Shown here: positions 33,188 through 42,376 of the stretch, one piece after another | How the letters are laid out: each line of letters starts with the position of its first letter | Numbering within the stretch: position 1 is the first letter of the stretch | Source: an uncultured Tateyamaria sp. | GTDB lineage: Bacteria > Pseudomonadota > Alphaproteobacteria > Rhodobacterales > Rhodobacteraceae | Direction of reading: 5' to 3' | Length of the DNA stretch: 64,000 bases | Assembly: GCF_947496075.1 (NCBI RefSeq) | Contig: NZ_CANMBJ010000002.1 | Coordinates: forward strand, 62,001-126,000 | Notes under the pieces: generated by a model | The model's database searches: none | What the model was told of the DNA's origin: nothing | Seen by the model: only the letters and a program-made list of their open reading frames with translations | Position numbers and translations under genes: made by a program

Positions 33188-34357
33188 TCAGTACGGCAGA
33201 CCAACATAGTTGAGTGCCATTGCCGCTTGCGCCTCTTTGCTGTCGCGCAGGAAGGCAAGTTCGGCCAACTGCATTTTCTTGTCGAATGCGGTTTGTCCGG
33301 GGAAGTGGTGCATGAGGGTCGAGAACCACCAACTGAAGCGTTGTGTTTTCCAGACACGAGCGAGGGCGCGTTCCGAGTAGCGGTCGATCCCGTTGCTGTC
33401 GCCCTCGCCGTAGAATTGGCGCAGTCCCTGGTTCAGATAGTGAACGTCTGATGCGGCGGTGTTGAGGCCCTTGGCCCCGGTCGGTGGGACGATATGGGCG
33501 GCGTCGCCGCACAGGAACAGACGACCCCAGCGCATTGGCTCGCACACGAAACTGCGCAGGGGGGCGATGGATTTTTCGATGGTGGGGCCGGTGATCAGTG
33601 TGTCTGCGGCCTGCGGTGGGATGCGGCGGCGCAACTCGTCCCAGAAGGCGTCGTCGGTCCAATTGGACGGGTCATCTGATGTGTCGCACTGGATGTAGTA
33701 GCGGCTGAGGTTTTCGTTCCGCATCGAGCAGAGGGCAAAGCCGCGATCTGAGTTGGCGTAGATCAGTTCGTCGTTCACGGGGGGTGTTTCGGACAGGATG
33801 CCGAGCCAGCCGAAGGGATAGACCTTTTCATATTCCTGCCGCACGGCTTCGGGAATTGTTTGGCGGCTGACGCCGTGAAACCCGTCGCATCCCGCCACGA
33901 AATCGCAGTCGATCCGGTGGTTTTGGCCGTGTTGGGAGAAGGTGACATGAGGCGCGTCGCTGTCGGCGTCGTGTATCACGACATCTTCGACCTCGAACCG
34001 CGTGTCGCCGCCCGTTGCGTCCCGCGCATCATAGAGGTCGCGCGTCACCTCGGTTTGTCCGTAGACCAGAACCGTTGCGTCGGTGTGGGTGGTGAAATCC
34101 ACGCGGAACATGTCGTTGTCATAGGCAATCAGGGTGCCGTCATGCACGAAGCCTTCGGCCTTCATCCGGGCGTCTACACCAGCCTGACCCATCAGGCCGA
34201 CCAGACCCCGTTCCAACACGCCTGCGCGGATGCGACCGAGGACATATTCACGCGATTTGCGCTCAAGCACGATCGTTTCGATCCCCGCCTTGTAAAGCAG
34301 TTGGCCCAGCAACAGGCCGGACGGCCCACCGCCGACGATGACGACCTGAGTGCGCAT
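33188..34357 (-). CDS. pobA: 4-hydroxybenzoate 3-monooxygenase (flavoprotein)
   Basis: 389 residues, the normal PobA length. The FAD dinucleotide motif is VVIVGGGPSGLLLGQLL at the N-terminus. The DG motif lies in FVAGCDGFHGVSRQTIP and the GD motif in LFLCGDAAHIVPPTGAKGLN. The substrate-binding part includes QCDTSDDPSNW. The enzyme hydroxylates 4-hydroxybenzoate to protocatechuate with NADPH and O2. ATG 34357 follows GGAGG at 5 bp. A partly symmetric AT-rich stretch at 34371-34393 could be an operator. No protocatechuate ring-cleavage genes are in the window. Confidence 0.95.
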   Translation of the reverse strand: MRTQVVIVGGGPSGLLLGQLLYKAGIETIVLERKSREYVLGRIRAGVLERGLVGLMGQAGVDARMKAEGFVHDGTLIAYDNDMFRVDFTTHTDATVLVYGQTEVTRDLYDARDATGGDTRFEVEDVVIHDADSDAPHVTFSQHGQNHRIDCDFVAGCDGFHGVSRQTIPEAVRQEYEKVYPFGWLGILSETPPVNDELIYANSDRGFALCSMRNENLSRYYIQCDTSDDPSNWTDDAFWDELRRRIPPQAADTLITGPTIEKSIAPLRSFVCEPMRWGRLFLCGDAAHIVPPTGAKGLNTAASDVHYLNQGLRQFYGEGDSNGIDRYSERALARVWKTQRFSWWFSTLMHHFPGQTAFDKKMQLAELAFLRDSKEAQAAMALNYVGLPY

Positions 34358-34406
34358 GATATCCTCCCCAATAATTGTCATACGACATAACTATTTTGAG
34401 GAAAGG

Positions 34407-35081
34407 TCAAGCAGGGTCGGAGTGGCCGGTGACGTCGCGGGCGTAGGCAGCGAAGGCCTCGATTTCTGCATCTGTCGCGGCATGGCCCGTGTAGGCGACG
34501 AGGTAGCCCGGCACCATTGCCAGCCGTTCGTCCAGCGTTTCGCCAAGGTTGGCGTCATCGTAGCCAAGCTGCATGTAATAGATGACCCGCGCGCGCGCCT
34601 TTGCCTCAAGTTTGGGGTAGTCGAACCGCAGGAACATGTGTGTCAGCGCGGCGATGCGTGCATCGTCGCCCGCTTTGAGCACCGCATTGACCCGGTCGGA
34701 GCGCCGTGCCCAGTCGCGGATGGCAAAGTCGAGCCGGTTGTCGAAGAGCGCGGTGTTGATGTTGCAGCGAAAGACGTTGCAGCAGGCTTCGGTGATGGTG
34801 TCGGCGGGCGCGTTTGCCTGTGCGACCATGGCGGCCGTGTTGGTGCGTTCCCAGTGCTCGAGCAGGGCGTTCAGCAGGTCGGTGCGGTTTTTGAAGTACC
34901 AGTAGAAACTGGACCGTGACACGCCCATTTGCCCCGCCAGTTCCGCCACTTTCACCGCTTCGACCCCGCCTTGCTTGAGGACGGACAGCGCTGCGTTCAG
35001 CCAGTCCTGGCGCGTGACCTTGATATTGCCGACAAGCGGGTCCTTGGCCGGATCGTCGCGGTGGAGGAGCGGCTCTGACAT
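34407..35081 (-). CDS. TetR-family transcriptional regulator, last gene of the mttB operon
   Basis: A 224-residue regulator. The TetR HTH (about residues 20-70) reads TRQDWLNAALSVLKQGG and then VAELAGQMGVSRSSFYWYFK, a complete helix-turn-helix. The C-terminal ligand domain is Ala-rich and specific to the group. ATG 35081 overlaps the stop of the mttB-like gene in TGATG, so translation is coupled. It probably controls the DMGDH/MttB operon in response to a methylated amine or a product (inference). pobA lies downstream, 49 bp away, on the same strand. Confidence 0.88.
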   Translation of the reverse strand: MSEPLLHRDDPAKDPLVGNIKVTRQDWLNAALSVLKQGGVEAVKVAELAGQMGVSRSSFYWYFKNRTDLLNALLEHWERTNTAAMVAQANAPADTITEACCNVFRCNINTALFDNRLDFAIRDWARRSDRVNAVLKAGDDARIAALTHMFLRFDYPKLEAKARARVIYYMQLGYDDANLGETLDERLAMVPGYLVAYTGHAATDAEIEAFAAYARDVTGHSDPA

Positions 35082-36610
35082 CAGCTTGTGGGGGCGCAGC
35101 CGCCTGCGGCTGTCCGGTCTGCGATGTACTTGTGCAGGGCTTCTATCCGATCGCCGCTGGTGGCGGGTGGGGTGAAGTCGCGCAGGATGCCTTTCCAGAT
35201 ATCTGTCGCGCGGGTTGTGGCGTCGACGCTGCCGCGTTCTTCCCACGTGCCGAAGTTGGCGAAATCGGCCACGACGGGTTCGTAGAACTCGGTCGCGTAG
35301 CGTTCCATCGTGTGCGCTGCGCCAAAGAAGTGGCCGCCGGGTTGGACCTCTTCCAGTGCGTCCATGGCGATCTCTGCCTCGTCAGCGGGTGTGGTTGCGC
35401 ACAGCTCTGCCATCATTTGCAAAACCTCAACATCGGTGACCAGTTTTTCATAGGAAATGGTCAAGCCGCCTTCCAGCCAACCGGCGGCGTGCAGTGTGAC
35501 GGTGGCACCGGCAAGCAGGCAACCCCATGTGCCGAATTGTGTTTCGTTGGCGGCCTGCACGTCGCCCAGGTTGGCGGCTGACCCGGAGGCGCAGCGCCAT
35601 GGCAGGCCGATGTGTCGGGCCAGTTGCCCGGCGGCGAGGGACGCCTTGAAATGTTCGGGTGTGCCAAAGATTGGCGCCCCGGATTTCATGTCGACGTTCG
35701 ACGTGAAGGTGCCGTAGCAGACGGGCGCGCCGGGGTTGACCAATTGGCCGAGTGTGATGGCGGCAAGAGCCTCCGCGTGGCTGAGCGTCATGGCACCTGC
35801 CACCGTGATCGGGGCCATGGCCCCCATGAGGGTGAAGGGCGTGATAATCGCCATCTGTCCGTGGCGGGCGAAGTCCATGACACCCAGCGCCATGGGGATG
35901 TCCAGTTGCCGGGGCGAGTTGGTGTTGATGATCGTGTAGCAATGGGAATTGGCGGTGAAGTCCGCGTCCGACAGACCACGGAAGTCGCGCAGCATCTCGA
36001 AGCTTTCCTCGACCTGTCCAGTGCCGCGCGCATAGATGAAAGGCAGCTTGTCGGTCAGCTCCATCTGCCCCTTTGTCATTGCGTAGTGGCGCAGGTGGAT
36101 GGGCACGTCCTGCGGTTCGACCAGTGGCGGGATCATGTGCAGCACGTCATAGTGCTGCGTCAGCGTGATCAGCTCGCGAAAGTCCTGTTCGGTGCCTGGG
36201 CGGCGGCCCCGTTCCAGATCCGTGGCATGGGGACAGCCTGCGCCGGGCTGGAAGATCATGGACCCCAGTTCCATCACCAGGTTGCGGTCGGGATGGCCCG
36301 CAATCAGGGGAAAGGATTTGGGTGCGGTGGTGAGTGCCGTCTCGACCATCTCGCGCCCGATATGCACCATTTCGGAGCTGTCATCGACACGTGCGCCGCC
36401 TGCTTTGAACTGCGCCCGTGCTTCGGGCAGCAGCACCTTGATCCCCAGCCGTTCCAGCACATCCAGCGCTGCCTCGTGCATTGCCGCGATCCGGTCGTCC
36501 GAGAACACGTTCATCGGAGGGAACGGGTTGCGCAGGTTGCGGTAGTTGGTGGTGCGCGCTTTTTGTGGTGGCGCACCACGACCGCGGCGACGGCGGGGGA
36601 GGTCGGTCAT
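35081..36610 (-). CDS. Non-pyrrolysine trimethylamine methyltransferase family protein (MttB-like)
   Basis: 509 residues of the MttB superfamily. Seen: IAAMHEAALDVLERLGIKVL near the start, ELITLTQHYDVLHMIPPLVEPQD, NTNSPRQLDIPMALGVMDFA, GAMTLSHAEALAAITLGQLVNPGAPVCYG and LLAGATVTLHAAGWLEGGL. There is no in-frame amber codon in the body, so it is a MtgB-type enzyme, not a pyrrolysine MttB. Known relatives demethylate glycine betaine, proline betaine, carnitine or others with a corrinoid protein. Substrate is unknown here. The start ATG overlaps the preceding stop by 4 bp. Confidence 0.88.
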   Translation of the reverse strand: MTDLPRRRRGRGAPPQKARTTNYRNLRNPFPPMNVFSDDRIAAMHEAALDVLERLGIKVLLPEARAQFKAGGARVDDSSEMVHIGREMVETALTTAPKSFPLIAGHPDRNLVMELGSMIFQPGAGCPHATDLERGRRPGTEQDFRELITLTQHYDVLHMIPPLVEPQDVPIHLRHYAMTKGQMELTDKLPFIYARGTGQVEESFEMLRDFRGLSDADFTANSHCYTIINTNSPRQLDIPMALGVMDFARHGQMAIITPFTLMGAMAPITVAGAMTLSHAEALAAITLGQLVNPGAPVCYGTFTSNVDMKSGAPIFGTPEHFKASLAAGQLARHIGLPWRCASGSAANLGDVQAANETQFGTWGCLLAGATVTLHAAGWLEGGLTISYEKLVTDVEVLQMMAELCATTPADEAEIAMDALEEVQPGGHFFGAAHTMERYATEFYEPVVADFANFGTWEERGSVDATTRATDIWKGILRDFTPPATSGDRIEALHKYIADRTAAGGCAPTS

Positions 36611-39027
36611 CCCCGCATCGCCTTGCCTGTCGGATCGTAGGGGGAGGGGGCGATCACCTTTGCGGACCGTTCCACGCCGACGACGTGGACCTTCAGGTTC
36701 GTGCCTTCGGCTGCTGCGTCAGTGTCGACCAGCGCCATTGCGAGTGATTTTTGTACCGTGTGCCCATAGCCGCCCGAGGTGACGAACCCTACGCGCCTGT
36801 CGCCGCTCCATACGGGTTCGTACCCGCTGGCGTCCGCATCATCGGCATCGATTTCAAGCGTGACCAGCTTTTGCGCTGGGCCGTTTCCGTCACGTTCAGC
36901 CACGGCGGCGGCCTTGCCCACGAACTCCTTGTCCCAGTCGATCCAGCGGTCCATGCCGGTCATGCCGGGCGTGTAGCCTTGGGTGAATTCGGCCGACCAG
37001 ATGCCAAAGGATTTTTCCAGTCGCAGGGACAGCATGGCGTTGAAGCCGTATTCTTGCAGGCCGAACTCCTCGCCTGCTTCGAGCAGCATCCGGCGCAGTT
37101 TGATGTGGTCGCCGTAGCGGCAGTTGATTTCGTATCCCAACTCACCCGCGACGGACATACGCGCCACCTTGGCCCGGATCATGCCGACATCGAAGTCGCC
37201 ACAGCCCATGAACTTGAGCGCGCCGACGTCCTGATGGCAAAGCTTTTCGATCACCTTGCGGGAGTTGGGGCCGGTCAGGCCAAAGCCGCACATCTCCTCG
37301 CCCAGATCGCGGATTTGTACGCCGTCGATCATGTGGTCGTCGAACCAGCGCATGTGCCAGGCGCGGAGGTAGTAGGAGCCCATGATCCACCACGTGCAGT
37401 GTCCAGACGAGTCTGTGCCCCAGTTGAGGACGGTCAGGTCGCCCTTGAGCCGCCCGTCTTCGCCCAGCATGGGCGCCAGTTTGGCGCGACCGGGGGCGGG
37501 CAGTTTAGAGGCCATGACGTTGTTCAGCCAGACCTCGGCATTGAGGCCTGTCACTTCGAACCGGGAGAAGCCAGTGATGTCGACCATGCCGACATTTTCA
37601 CGTACGTTTTTGCATTCGGCGGCCACGATTTGATGCGCGTTTGAGCGTTTGAGTGTCAGGTTCTCTTCGAAATCCTCGGATGGCGCGAAGTAGAGCGGCG
37701 TTTCCAGATCCCAGCTTGATCCCCAGCGGCAGCCCGCAGCGGTCATGGCGTCATGGGCTGGGGCCATTTTGAGCGGACGGCCTGCGGGCAGTTGTTCGTT
37801 GGGATAGGACATCACGAACCGCCTGGAATAGAACTGGCCGGTGGTTTCCTTGATGTACTGCTTGTTCTCGGCGAACTTACCGTAGCGGGCGACGTCCATG
37901 CAGTAGACATCGGCCTCGGGCTCGCCCTCGATCATCCATTCGGCCAGCGATTTGCCGACGCCGCCGCCCTGCAGGAAGCCGGCCATGACGGCGCAGGCCG
38001 ACCAATAGCCGCGCTTGCCCGGCACCGGCCCGACCAGCGGGTTGCCATCGGGCGAGAAGGTGAAGGCTCCGTTCACCCAGGTCTTGATCCCGACATTCTC
38101 GGCTGTGGGATAGCGGGCAAAGCCCAGCATCAGCTCATTCTCGATCCGGTCGAGGTCTTCCTGAAACAGCTCCATCCCGTAGTTCCACGGCGCGCCGTCC
38201 ATGGCCCAGTGCTGGTGCTCAATCTCGTAGATACCGATCAGGATGCCCTTCTGGTCCTGCCGCATATAGGTGAACCCTTCGAGGTCCACGGTCATGGGCA
38301 TCTCAAAGTCGTGCGCGGCGACTTCGGGAATCTGGTCGGTGATCAGATAGTGGTGTTTCAGGGGGGAGACCGGCAATTCCACGCCCGCCATGCGGCCCAC
38401 CTGCTTTGCCCAGAGGCCCGCCGCGTTGACCACGTGTTCGCAACGGATGTCGCCCTTGTCGGTCTTCACGATCCAACCGTCATGCACCTGCTCCAGCGCC
38501 TCGACCTTGGTGTGTTCGAATACCGATGCGCCCCGTTTCTTGGCGGCGGTGGCATAGGCGTGCACGGTGCCGGTGGTGTCCACGTAGCCTTCGCGATCGG
38601 CCCACATGGCGCCCAGCACACCGTCGGTCGACATGATCGGGCAGCGTTCCTGCGCCTGTTGTGGCGTCAGCAGCTCGCAGTCTTCGATGCCGATGGATTG
38701 GAAGACGCGGTAGGCCGATTGCAGCCACTCCCACCGCTCGGGTGTGCCTGCCAGCGTCAGGCCGCCGGTCATGTGCAATCCGATATTCTGGCCGCTTTCC
38801 TCTTCAATCTCAGACAGCAAGTCGATGGTGTAGGCTTGGAGCGCAGCCATGTTCGGGTCGGCGTTCAGGGCATGAATGCCGCCTGCGGCGTGCCAGCTTG
38901 ACCCGGCGGTCAGGACCGACCGTTCGATCAGGGCCACGTCGGTCCATCCCATCTTTGCCAGGTGATACAGGACCGAAGCCCCGACCACACCGCCGCCAAT
39001 CACGACAACCCGGTATTGCGAATTCAT
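36607..39027 (-). CDS. Dimethylglycine/sarcosine dehydrogenase-like FAD oxidoreductase with GcvT domain
   Basis: 806 residues. The N-terminal DAO domain has VVVIGGGVVGASVLYHLAK and TAGSSWHAAGG, where the conserved His attaches FAD covalently in DMGDH. The C-terminal half (about 430-806) is a folate-binding GcvT domain with RVGFVTSGGYGHTV and the usual GYEINCRYGD. Such two-domain enzymes oxidatively remove an N-methyl group and pass formaldehyde to tetrahydrofolate. It is the first gene of the operon with MttB-like and TetR genes, joined by 4-bp overlap. It could demethylate dimethylglycine or sarcosine made from betaine. Confidence 0.9.
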   Translation of the reverse strand: MNSQYRVVVIGGGVVGASVLYHLAKMGWTDVALIERSVLTAGSSWHAAGGIHALNADPNMAALQAYTIDLLSEIEEESGQNIGLHMTGGLTLAGTPERWEWLQSAYRVFQSIGIEDCELLTPQQAQERCPIMSTDGVLGAMWADREGYVDTTGTVHAYATAAKKRGASVFEHTKVEALEQVHDGWIVKTDKGDIRCEHVVNAAGLWAKQVGRMAGVELPVSPLKHHYLITDQIPEVAAHDFEMPMTVDLEGFTYMRQDQKGILIGIYEIEHQHWAMDGAPWNYGMELFQEDLDRIENELMLGFARYPTAENVGIKTWVNGAFTFSPDGNPLVGPVPGKRGYWSACAVMAGFLQGGGVGKSLAEWMIEGEPEADVYCMDVARYGKFAENKQYIKETTGQFYSRRFVMSYPNEQLPAGRPLKMAPAHDAMTAAGCRWGSSWDLETPLYFAPSEDFEENLTLKRSNAHQIVAAECKNVRENVGMVDITGFSRFEVTGLNAEVWLNNVMASKLPAPGRAKLAPMLGEDGRLKGDLTVLNWGTDSSGHCTWWIMGSYYLRAWHMRWFDDHMIDGVQIRDLGEEMCGFGLTGPNSRKVIEKLCHQDVGALKFMGCGDFDVGMIRAKVARMSVAGELGYEINCRYGDHIKLRRMLLEAGEEFGLQEYGFNAMLSLRLEKSFGIWSAEFTQGYTPGMTGMDRWIDWDKEFVGKAAAVAERDGNGPAQKLVTLEIDADDADASGYEPVWSGDRRVGFVTSGGYGHTVQKSLAMALVDTDAAAEGTNLKVHVVGVERSAKVIAPSPYDPTGKAMRG

Positions 39028-39184
39028 GTTCCGTCCCCGTCGACTCACTGTTGATTGCCAGAAGGGTGCGAAATACTAGACAGTTCTGTCCAGTGCTTTC
39101 ACGACACGCCGGGGTCAAACTGCGACCCGCGGTCAGGTGGCGCGTTGCAGATTGGGTTTGCCGTGTGTGGGGCAGGAGCTGCGG

Positions 39185-40396
39185 TCAGGCGTTCTGCTGA
39201 TCCGGCGCGTGGATTGCGCCAGCGTCGACCAGCGCGGCGATCTGCTGTTCTGAATACCCCAGCGCGTTCAGGATCGAATTCGTATCTGTGCCAAGTGTCC
39301 GTGGTGGAAGCGCATCGGCTGGTACGTGCATCCCATCCATCAGGAACGGTAAGCCGGTAAACCCCGCGGCCCCGCGCGCTGGCATATTGCGCTGTGTCGC
39401 AGGCGGCAAATCAAGTGCTTCGGCCAGCGTGCGGAGGCGTGCGCATGGAACACCGGTTGCCATCAGGCGCTGTTCCCAATCGTCGGCAGAGCGCGTTCGC
39501 AGCACGTCCGCGATGTCCTGCCCAAGGGCCGCACCGTTTTGATCGCGTGCTGCCGCATTGGAAAAGCGTGGATCTGTCAGCCAGTCGGTCCGGTCCACGG
39601 CGTGGGCAAGTGCGTGAAATTGTGCATCCTCGTTCACGCCCAGGCTGATCTGCCCGACCTTGCAGTCAAACACACCCGACGAGGGCGATCTGCTGTTCGC
39701 CGCGTTTCCACGCGCTTTCGGCTCTGTTCCGGTCAGTTGGAAATCGGTGAGTGTTGAACTCATCAAGCTGAATGCGGTTTCGAGCATGGAGACATCGACA
39801 AATGCACCTTCACCTGTGTTCTGCCGCCGCATCAGGGCCGATACCGTGGCGAGTGCTGCCGTCAGGCCAGTCGCGTAGTCGATGATCGGTGCGCCCGTTC
39901 GAAGTGGGCCGGTGTCCTTGGTGCCCGTCAGGGTCATCAATCCGCTGATGGCCTGAATGTTCACGTCATATGCCGGTGCCCCCGACATATCGTTGCTGCG
40001 TCCGTAGCCGGTCATGGCGCAATGGATCAGCCGTGGGTTGATGGCGCGCGTTTCTGCCTCGGACAGCCCAAGGCGGGCGAGGGTGTCGGGCCGGTGGTTT
40101 TCGACCAGAATGTCGGCTGACCGGAGCAGCCGGTCGAACACGTCCCTGCCCATCCTGGTAGACAGGTCCAGAGCAACGCTGTGCTTGCCTGCACTTTGGG
40201 TCATGTAGGCCGTGCTCATCCCGGCAGCGGCGCGGGCCTTGTCGGTGCCGCCGCGATGACGCATTGCATCCCCGCGACCGGGGCGTTCGACCTTGATCAC
40301 TTCGGCCCCGAGCAGGCCGAGGTAGTAGGCACAGGCGGGGCCAGCCAGAACATGCGTCCAGTCAATCACGCGGATGCCATCAAGCGGGGCCGTCAT
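39185..40396 (-). CDS. Class III CoA-transferase (CaiB/BaiF family)
   Basis: 403 residues. N-terminal GIRVIDWTHVLAGPACAYYLGLLGAEVIKVERPGRGD is the family signature; catalytic Asp is D173 in APIIDYATGL. RPDTLARLGLSE and the later VDVSMLETAFSLM are also typical. It moves CoA from an acyl-CoA donor onto a carboxylic acid. The start overlaps the TctA stop by 4 bp (ATGA), so it is the last gene of the importer operon and probably activates the imported carboxylate. The acid is unknown; C4/C5 dicarboxylates are plausible candidates. Confidence 0.9.
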   Translation of the reverse strand: MTAPLDGIRVIDWTHVLAGPACAYYLGLLGAEVIKVERPGRGDAMRHRGGTDKARAAAGMSTAYMTQSAGKHSVALDLSTRMGRDVFDRLLRSADILVENHRPDTLARLGLSEAETRAINPRLIHCAMTGYGRSNDMSGAPAYDVNIQAISGLMTLTGTKDTGPLRTGAPIIDYATGLTAALATVSALMRRQNTGEGAFVDVSMLETAFSLMSSTLTDFQLTGTEPKARGNAANSRSPSSGVFDCKVGQISLGVNEDAQFHALAHAVDRTDWLTDPRFSNAAARDQNGAALGQDIADVLRTRSADDWEQRLMATGVPCARLRTLAEALDLPPATQRNMPARGAAGFTGLPFLMDGMHVPADALPPRTLGTDTNSILNALGYSEQQIAALVDAGAIHAPDQQNA

Positions 40397-41901
40397 TGTG
40401 TGGCTTCCAGATGCGGCGCGCGGGATTGCCGGTTCAGGCTGCGCACGCGCATGACCAGCGCTGTGATCCCGATCAGGAGAAACAGGAGCGCAACCGGTCG
40501 TGTGACAAAGATCATCAGGCCGTTGTCCGAGAGCAGGAGGGCCTGGCGAAATGTCTCTTCCGCGCCACCGGCCAGCACGAACGAGATGACAAACGCAGCC
40601 GGGTTGAAGTCCAGCTTGCGCATGGCCCAGCCCGCAAAGCCTGCGGCCACCATGACATAGACGTCAAACAGGTTGCCGCGCGAGGTGTAGGCGGCGACGA
40701 ACGAGGTCAGAAAGATCACCGGGTACAGCACCTTGGTCGGGATACGGGTGATGAACCGTCCCACGAACGCCGCGCCGAAATAGCCGATCAGCCCATAGAG
40801 CACGATGCCGATCAGGCCGCAGGCAAACAGCGCATAGACAAGGTCCCGGCTGGTCAGGAACATTGTCGGGCCGATCTGGATGCCGTGGATCAGGAACACA
40901 CCGATCAGGATGGCCCCGATCGTTGAGCCGGGAATCCCAAGCGTCAGGAGCGGGGCCATGGAGGGGCCGCTGACCGCATTGTTCGCGGCCTCGGGCGCTG
41001 CCACACCTTCCAGTGCACCCTTGCCCCACGCCTCGGGATTTTTGGCCCGCCGCTTGCCCTCACCATAGGCGACAAAGGCGGCGATGGCGGAACCGAGCCC
41101 GGGCAGCATGCCGATGAAGGCCCCGATAAAGGACGAACGTGCCACATGCGGCAGGCACGGTTTGTATTCAGCCCAGGTCAGCGTGTTGCGCGCGGCGTCA
41201 TTGCCGTTCTGCACCATCTCGGTCGTTTGTCCGCGCTCCTCGATCTGGGCAAAGACCTCGCCCAGAACAAAGATGCCAATCATCAGCGGCACTAGCCCGA
41301 TCCCGTTGGTCAGGTCGAAACTGCCAAAGGTGAACCGCTCGGTCGAGCTGATGGGATCAAGGCCGATCATCGCGACCAGCACACCCAAGGCGGCTGAGGC
41401 CAGCCCGCGTGTGACCGATTTTCCGATCACGGAACCAATCACGATGAAGGCCGCGAAATAGACTGCAAAGAGCTCGGGCGGACCCAGTTTCAGGGCGATG
41501 GTGGCAATCCATGCAACGCCGACGATCAACAGGATTTCGCCAGTGAAATCCCCGATGACCGAAGAGATCGTGGCCACCTTCATGGCTTTGCTGGCCTTGC
41601 CCTGTCGCGCCAGCGGATAGCCGTCAAGCTGTGTGGCCGCCGATGCCGCTGTGCCGGGTGTGTTGAACAGGATCGCAGCGATGGAGCCGCCGTAGCGTCC
41701 GGATTTGCCGATGACATACAGGAAGGCTAGGGCGGGCAGTGGCTCCATATAGAACGTCAATGGCAGCAGCATTGCGATGGCTGCCGATGCGGTCAGGCCG
41801 GGGACTGCCCCCACGATCATTCCGACGATGGCTGCCAGCAGAACCCAACCCATCAGAATAGGATCAGAGAGAACGGTAAGAAGGGCGGGGAAGATATCCA
41901 T
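40393..41901 (-). CDS. Tripartite tricarboxylate transporter large permease (TctA family)
   Basis: 502 residues with about twelve membrane helices. Family motifs: GAVPGLTASAAIAMLLPLTF, YGGSIAAILFNTPGTAASAAT (the TctA hallmark), and GMLPGLGSAIAAFVAYGEGKR with NAVSGPSMAPLLTLGIPGS. It forms the channel of a TTT-type importer and works with TctB and TctC. ATG 41901 is in TGATG with the TctB stop. Substrate is decided mainly by TctC and is not clear. Confidence 0.93.
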   Translation of the reverse strand: MDIFPALLTVLSDPILMGWVLLAAIVGMIVGAVPGLTASAAIAMLLPLTFYMEPLPALAFLYVIGKSGRYGGSIAAILFNTPGTAASAATQLDGYPLARQGKASKAMKVATISSVIGDFTGEILLIVGVAWIATIALKLGPPELFAVYFAAFIVIGSVIGKSVTRGLASAALGVLVAMIGLDPISSTERFTFGSFDLTNGIGLVPLMIGIFVLGEVFAQIEERGQTTEMVQNGNDAARNTLTWAEYKPCLPHVARSSFIGAFIGMLPGLGSAIAAFVAYGEGKRRAKNPEAWGKGALEGVAAPEAANNAVSGPSMAPLLTLGIPGSTIGAILIGVFLIHGIQIGPTMFLTSRDLVYALFACGLIGIVLYGLIGYFGAAFVGRFITRIPTKVLYPVIFLTSFVAAYTSRGNLFDVYVMVAAGFAGWAMRKLDFNPAAFVISFVLAGGAEETFRQALLLSDNGLMIFVTRPVALLFLLIGITALVMRVRSLNRQSRAPHLEATQ

Positions 41902-42371
41902 CAATATCCCCCAATGACATCCAGAAGATCAAAGTAGCGACCCAGCGGAGGGAAAACCCCGAGCAGTTTGAAAAACACAAGATGATACGCAGCGGGGCAC
42001 AAGAGGGCCGCAAGACCAAGGCCCGCCGCGCTACGTATCCCAAAGATCCACAACGCGGCGGGCGCTGCCAGAGCGGTGGCAATCAGGTATCCAAAACCCG
42101 AGATGACCCAGACATAGGCAACTGACAGCATCAGCAGTGCTGCGATGGCCGGGAGGTGTTTGCGCTCGGTCGTATGTGTGCCCGGGGCGTTCCGCAGCTC
42201 TGCAAGCCCCAACAGAATCAGTGCAATTGATCCCGCCAGCGGAAAGAACCGCGCACCCCAGCGGCCATATTGGTCAAGCGAAATGCTCATCGAGGTTGCT
42301 GTGGCGCCGATCCCGATCAGGACCAGCGCCACGCCGACCAACCGAGGGGCAGGAGAAGACCCTGGGGCCAC
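41901..42371 (-). CDS. Tripartite tricarboxylate transporter small permease (TctB family)
   Basis: 156 residues, four predicted helices (VALVLIGIGATATSMSI, FPLAGSIALILLGLAEL, ALLMLSVAYVWVISGFGYLI, GLGLAALLCPAAYHLVFF), the normal TctB size. The GTG at 42371 starts 5 bp beyond the TctC stop. TctB sequences are poorly conserved, so the call relies on size, topology and position between tctC and tctA. Confidence 0.85.
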   Translation of the reverse strand: MAPGSSPAPRLVGVALVLIGIGATATSMSISLDQYGRWGARFFPLAGSIALILLGLAELRNAPGTHTTERKHLPAIAALLMLSVAYVWVISGFGYLIATALAAPAALWIFGIRSAAGLGLAALLCPAAYHLVFFKLLGVFPPLGRYFDLLDVIGGY

Positions 42372-42376
42372 CAGTC

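Noticed and set aside
34371-34393. AT-rich partial dyad upstream of pobA as an operator
   Set aside because: Arms are unequal and only partly complementary; mentioned with the gene but not called.
35612-38901. Long plus-strand frames opposite the MttB and DMGDH genes (342 and 382 residues)
   Set aside because: Both mirror GC-rich third positions of well-identified minus-strand genes.
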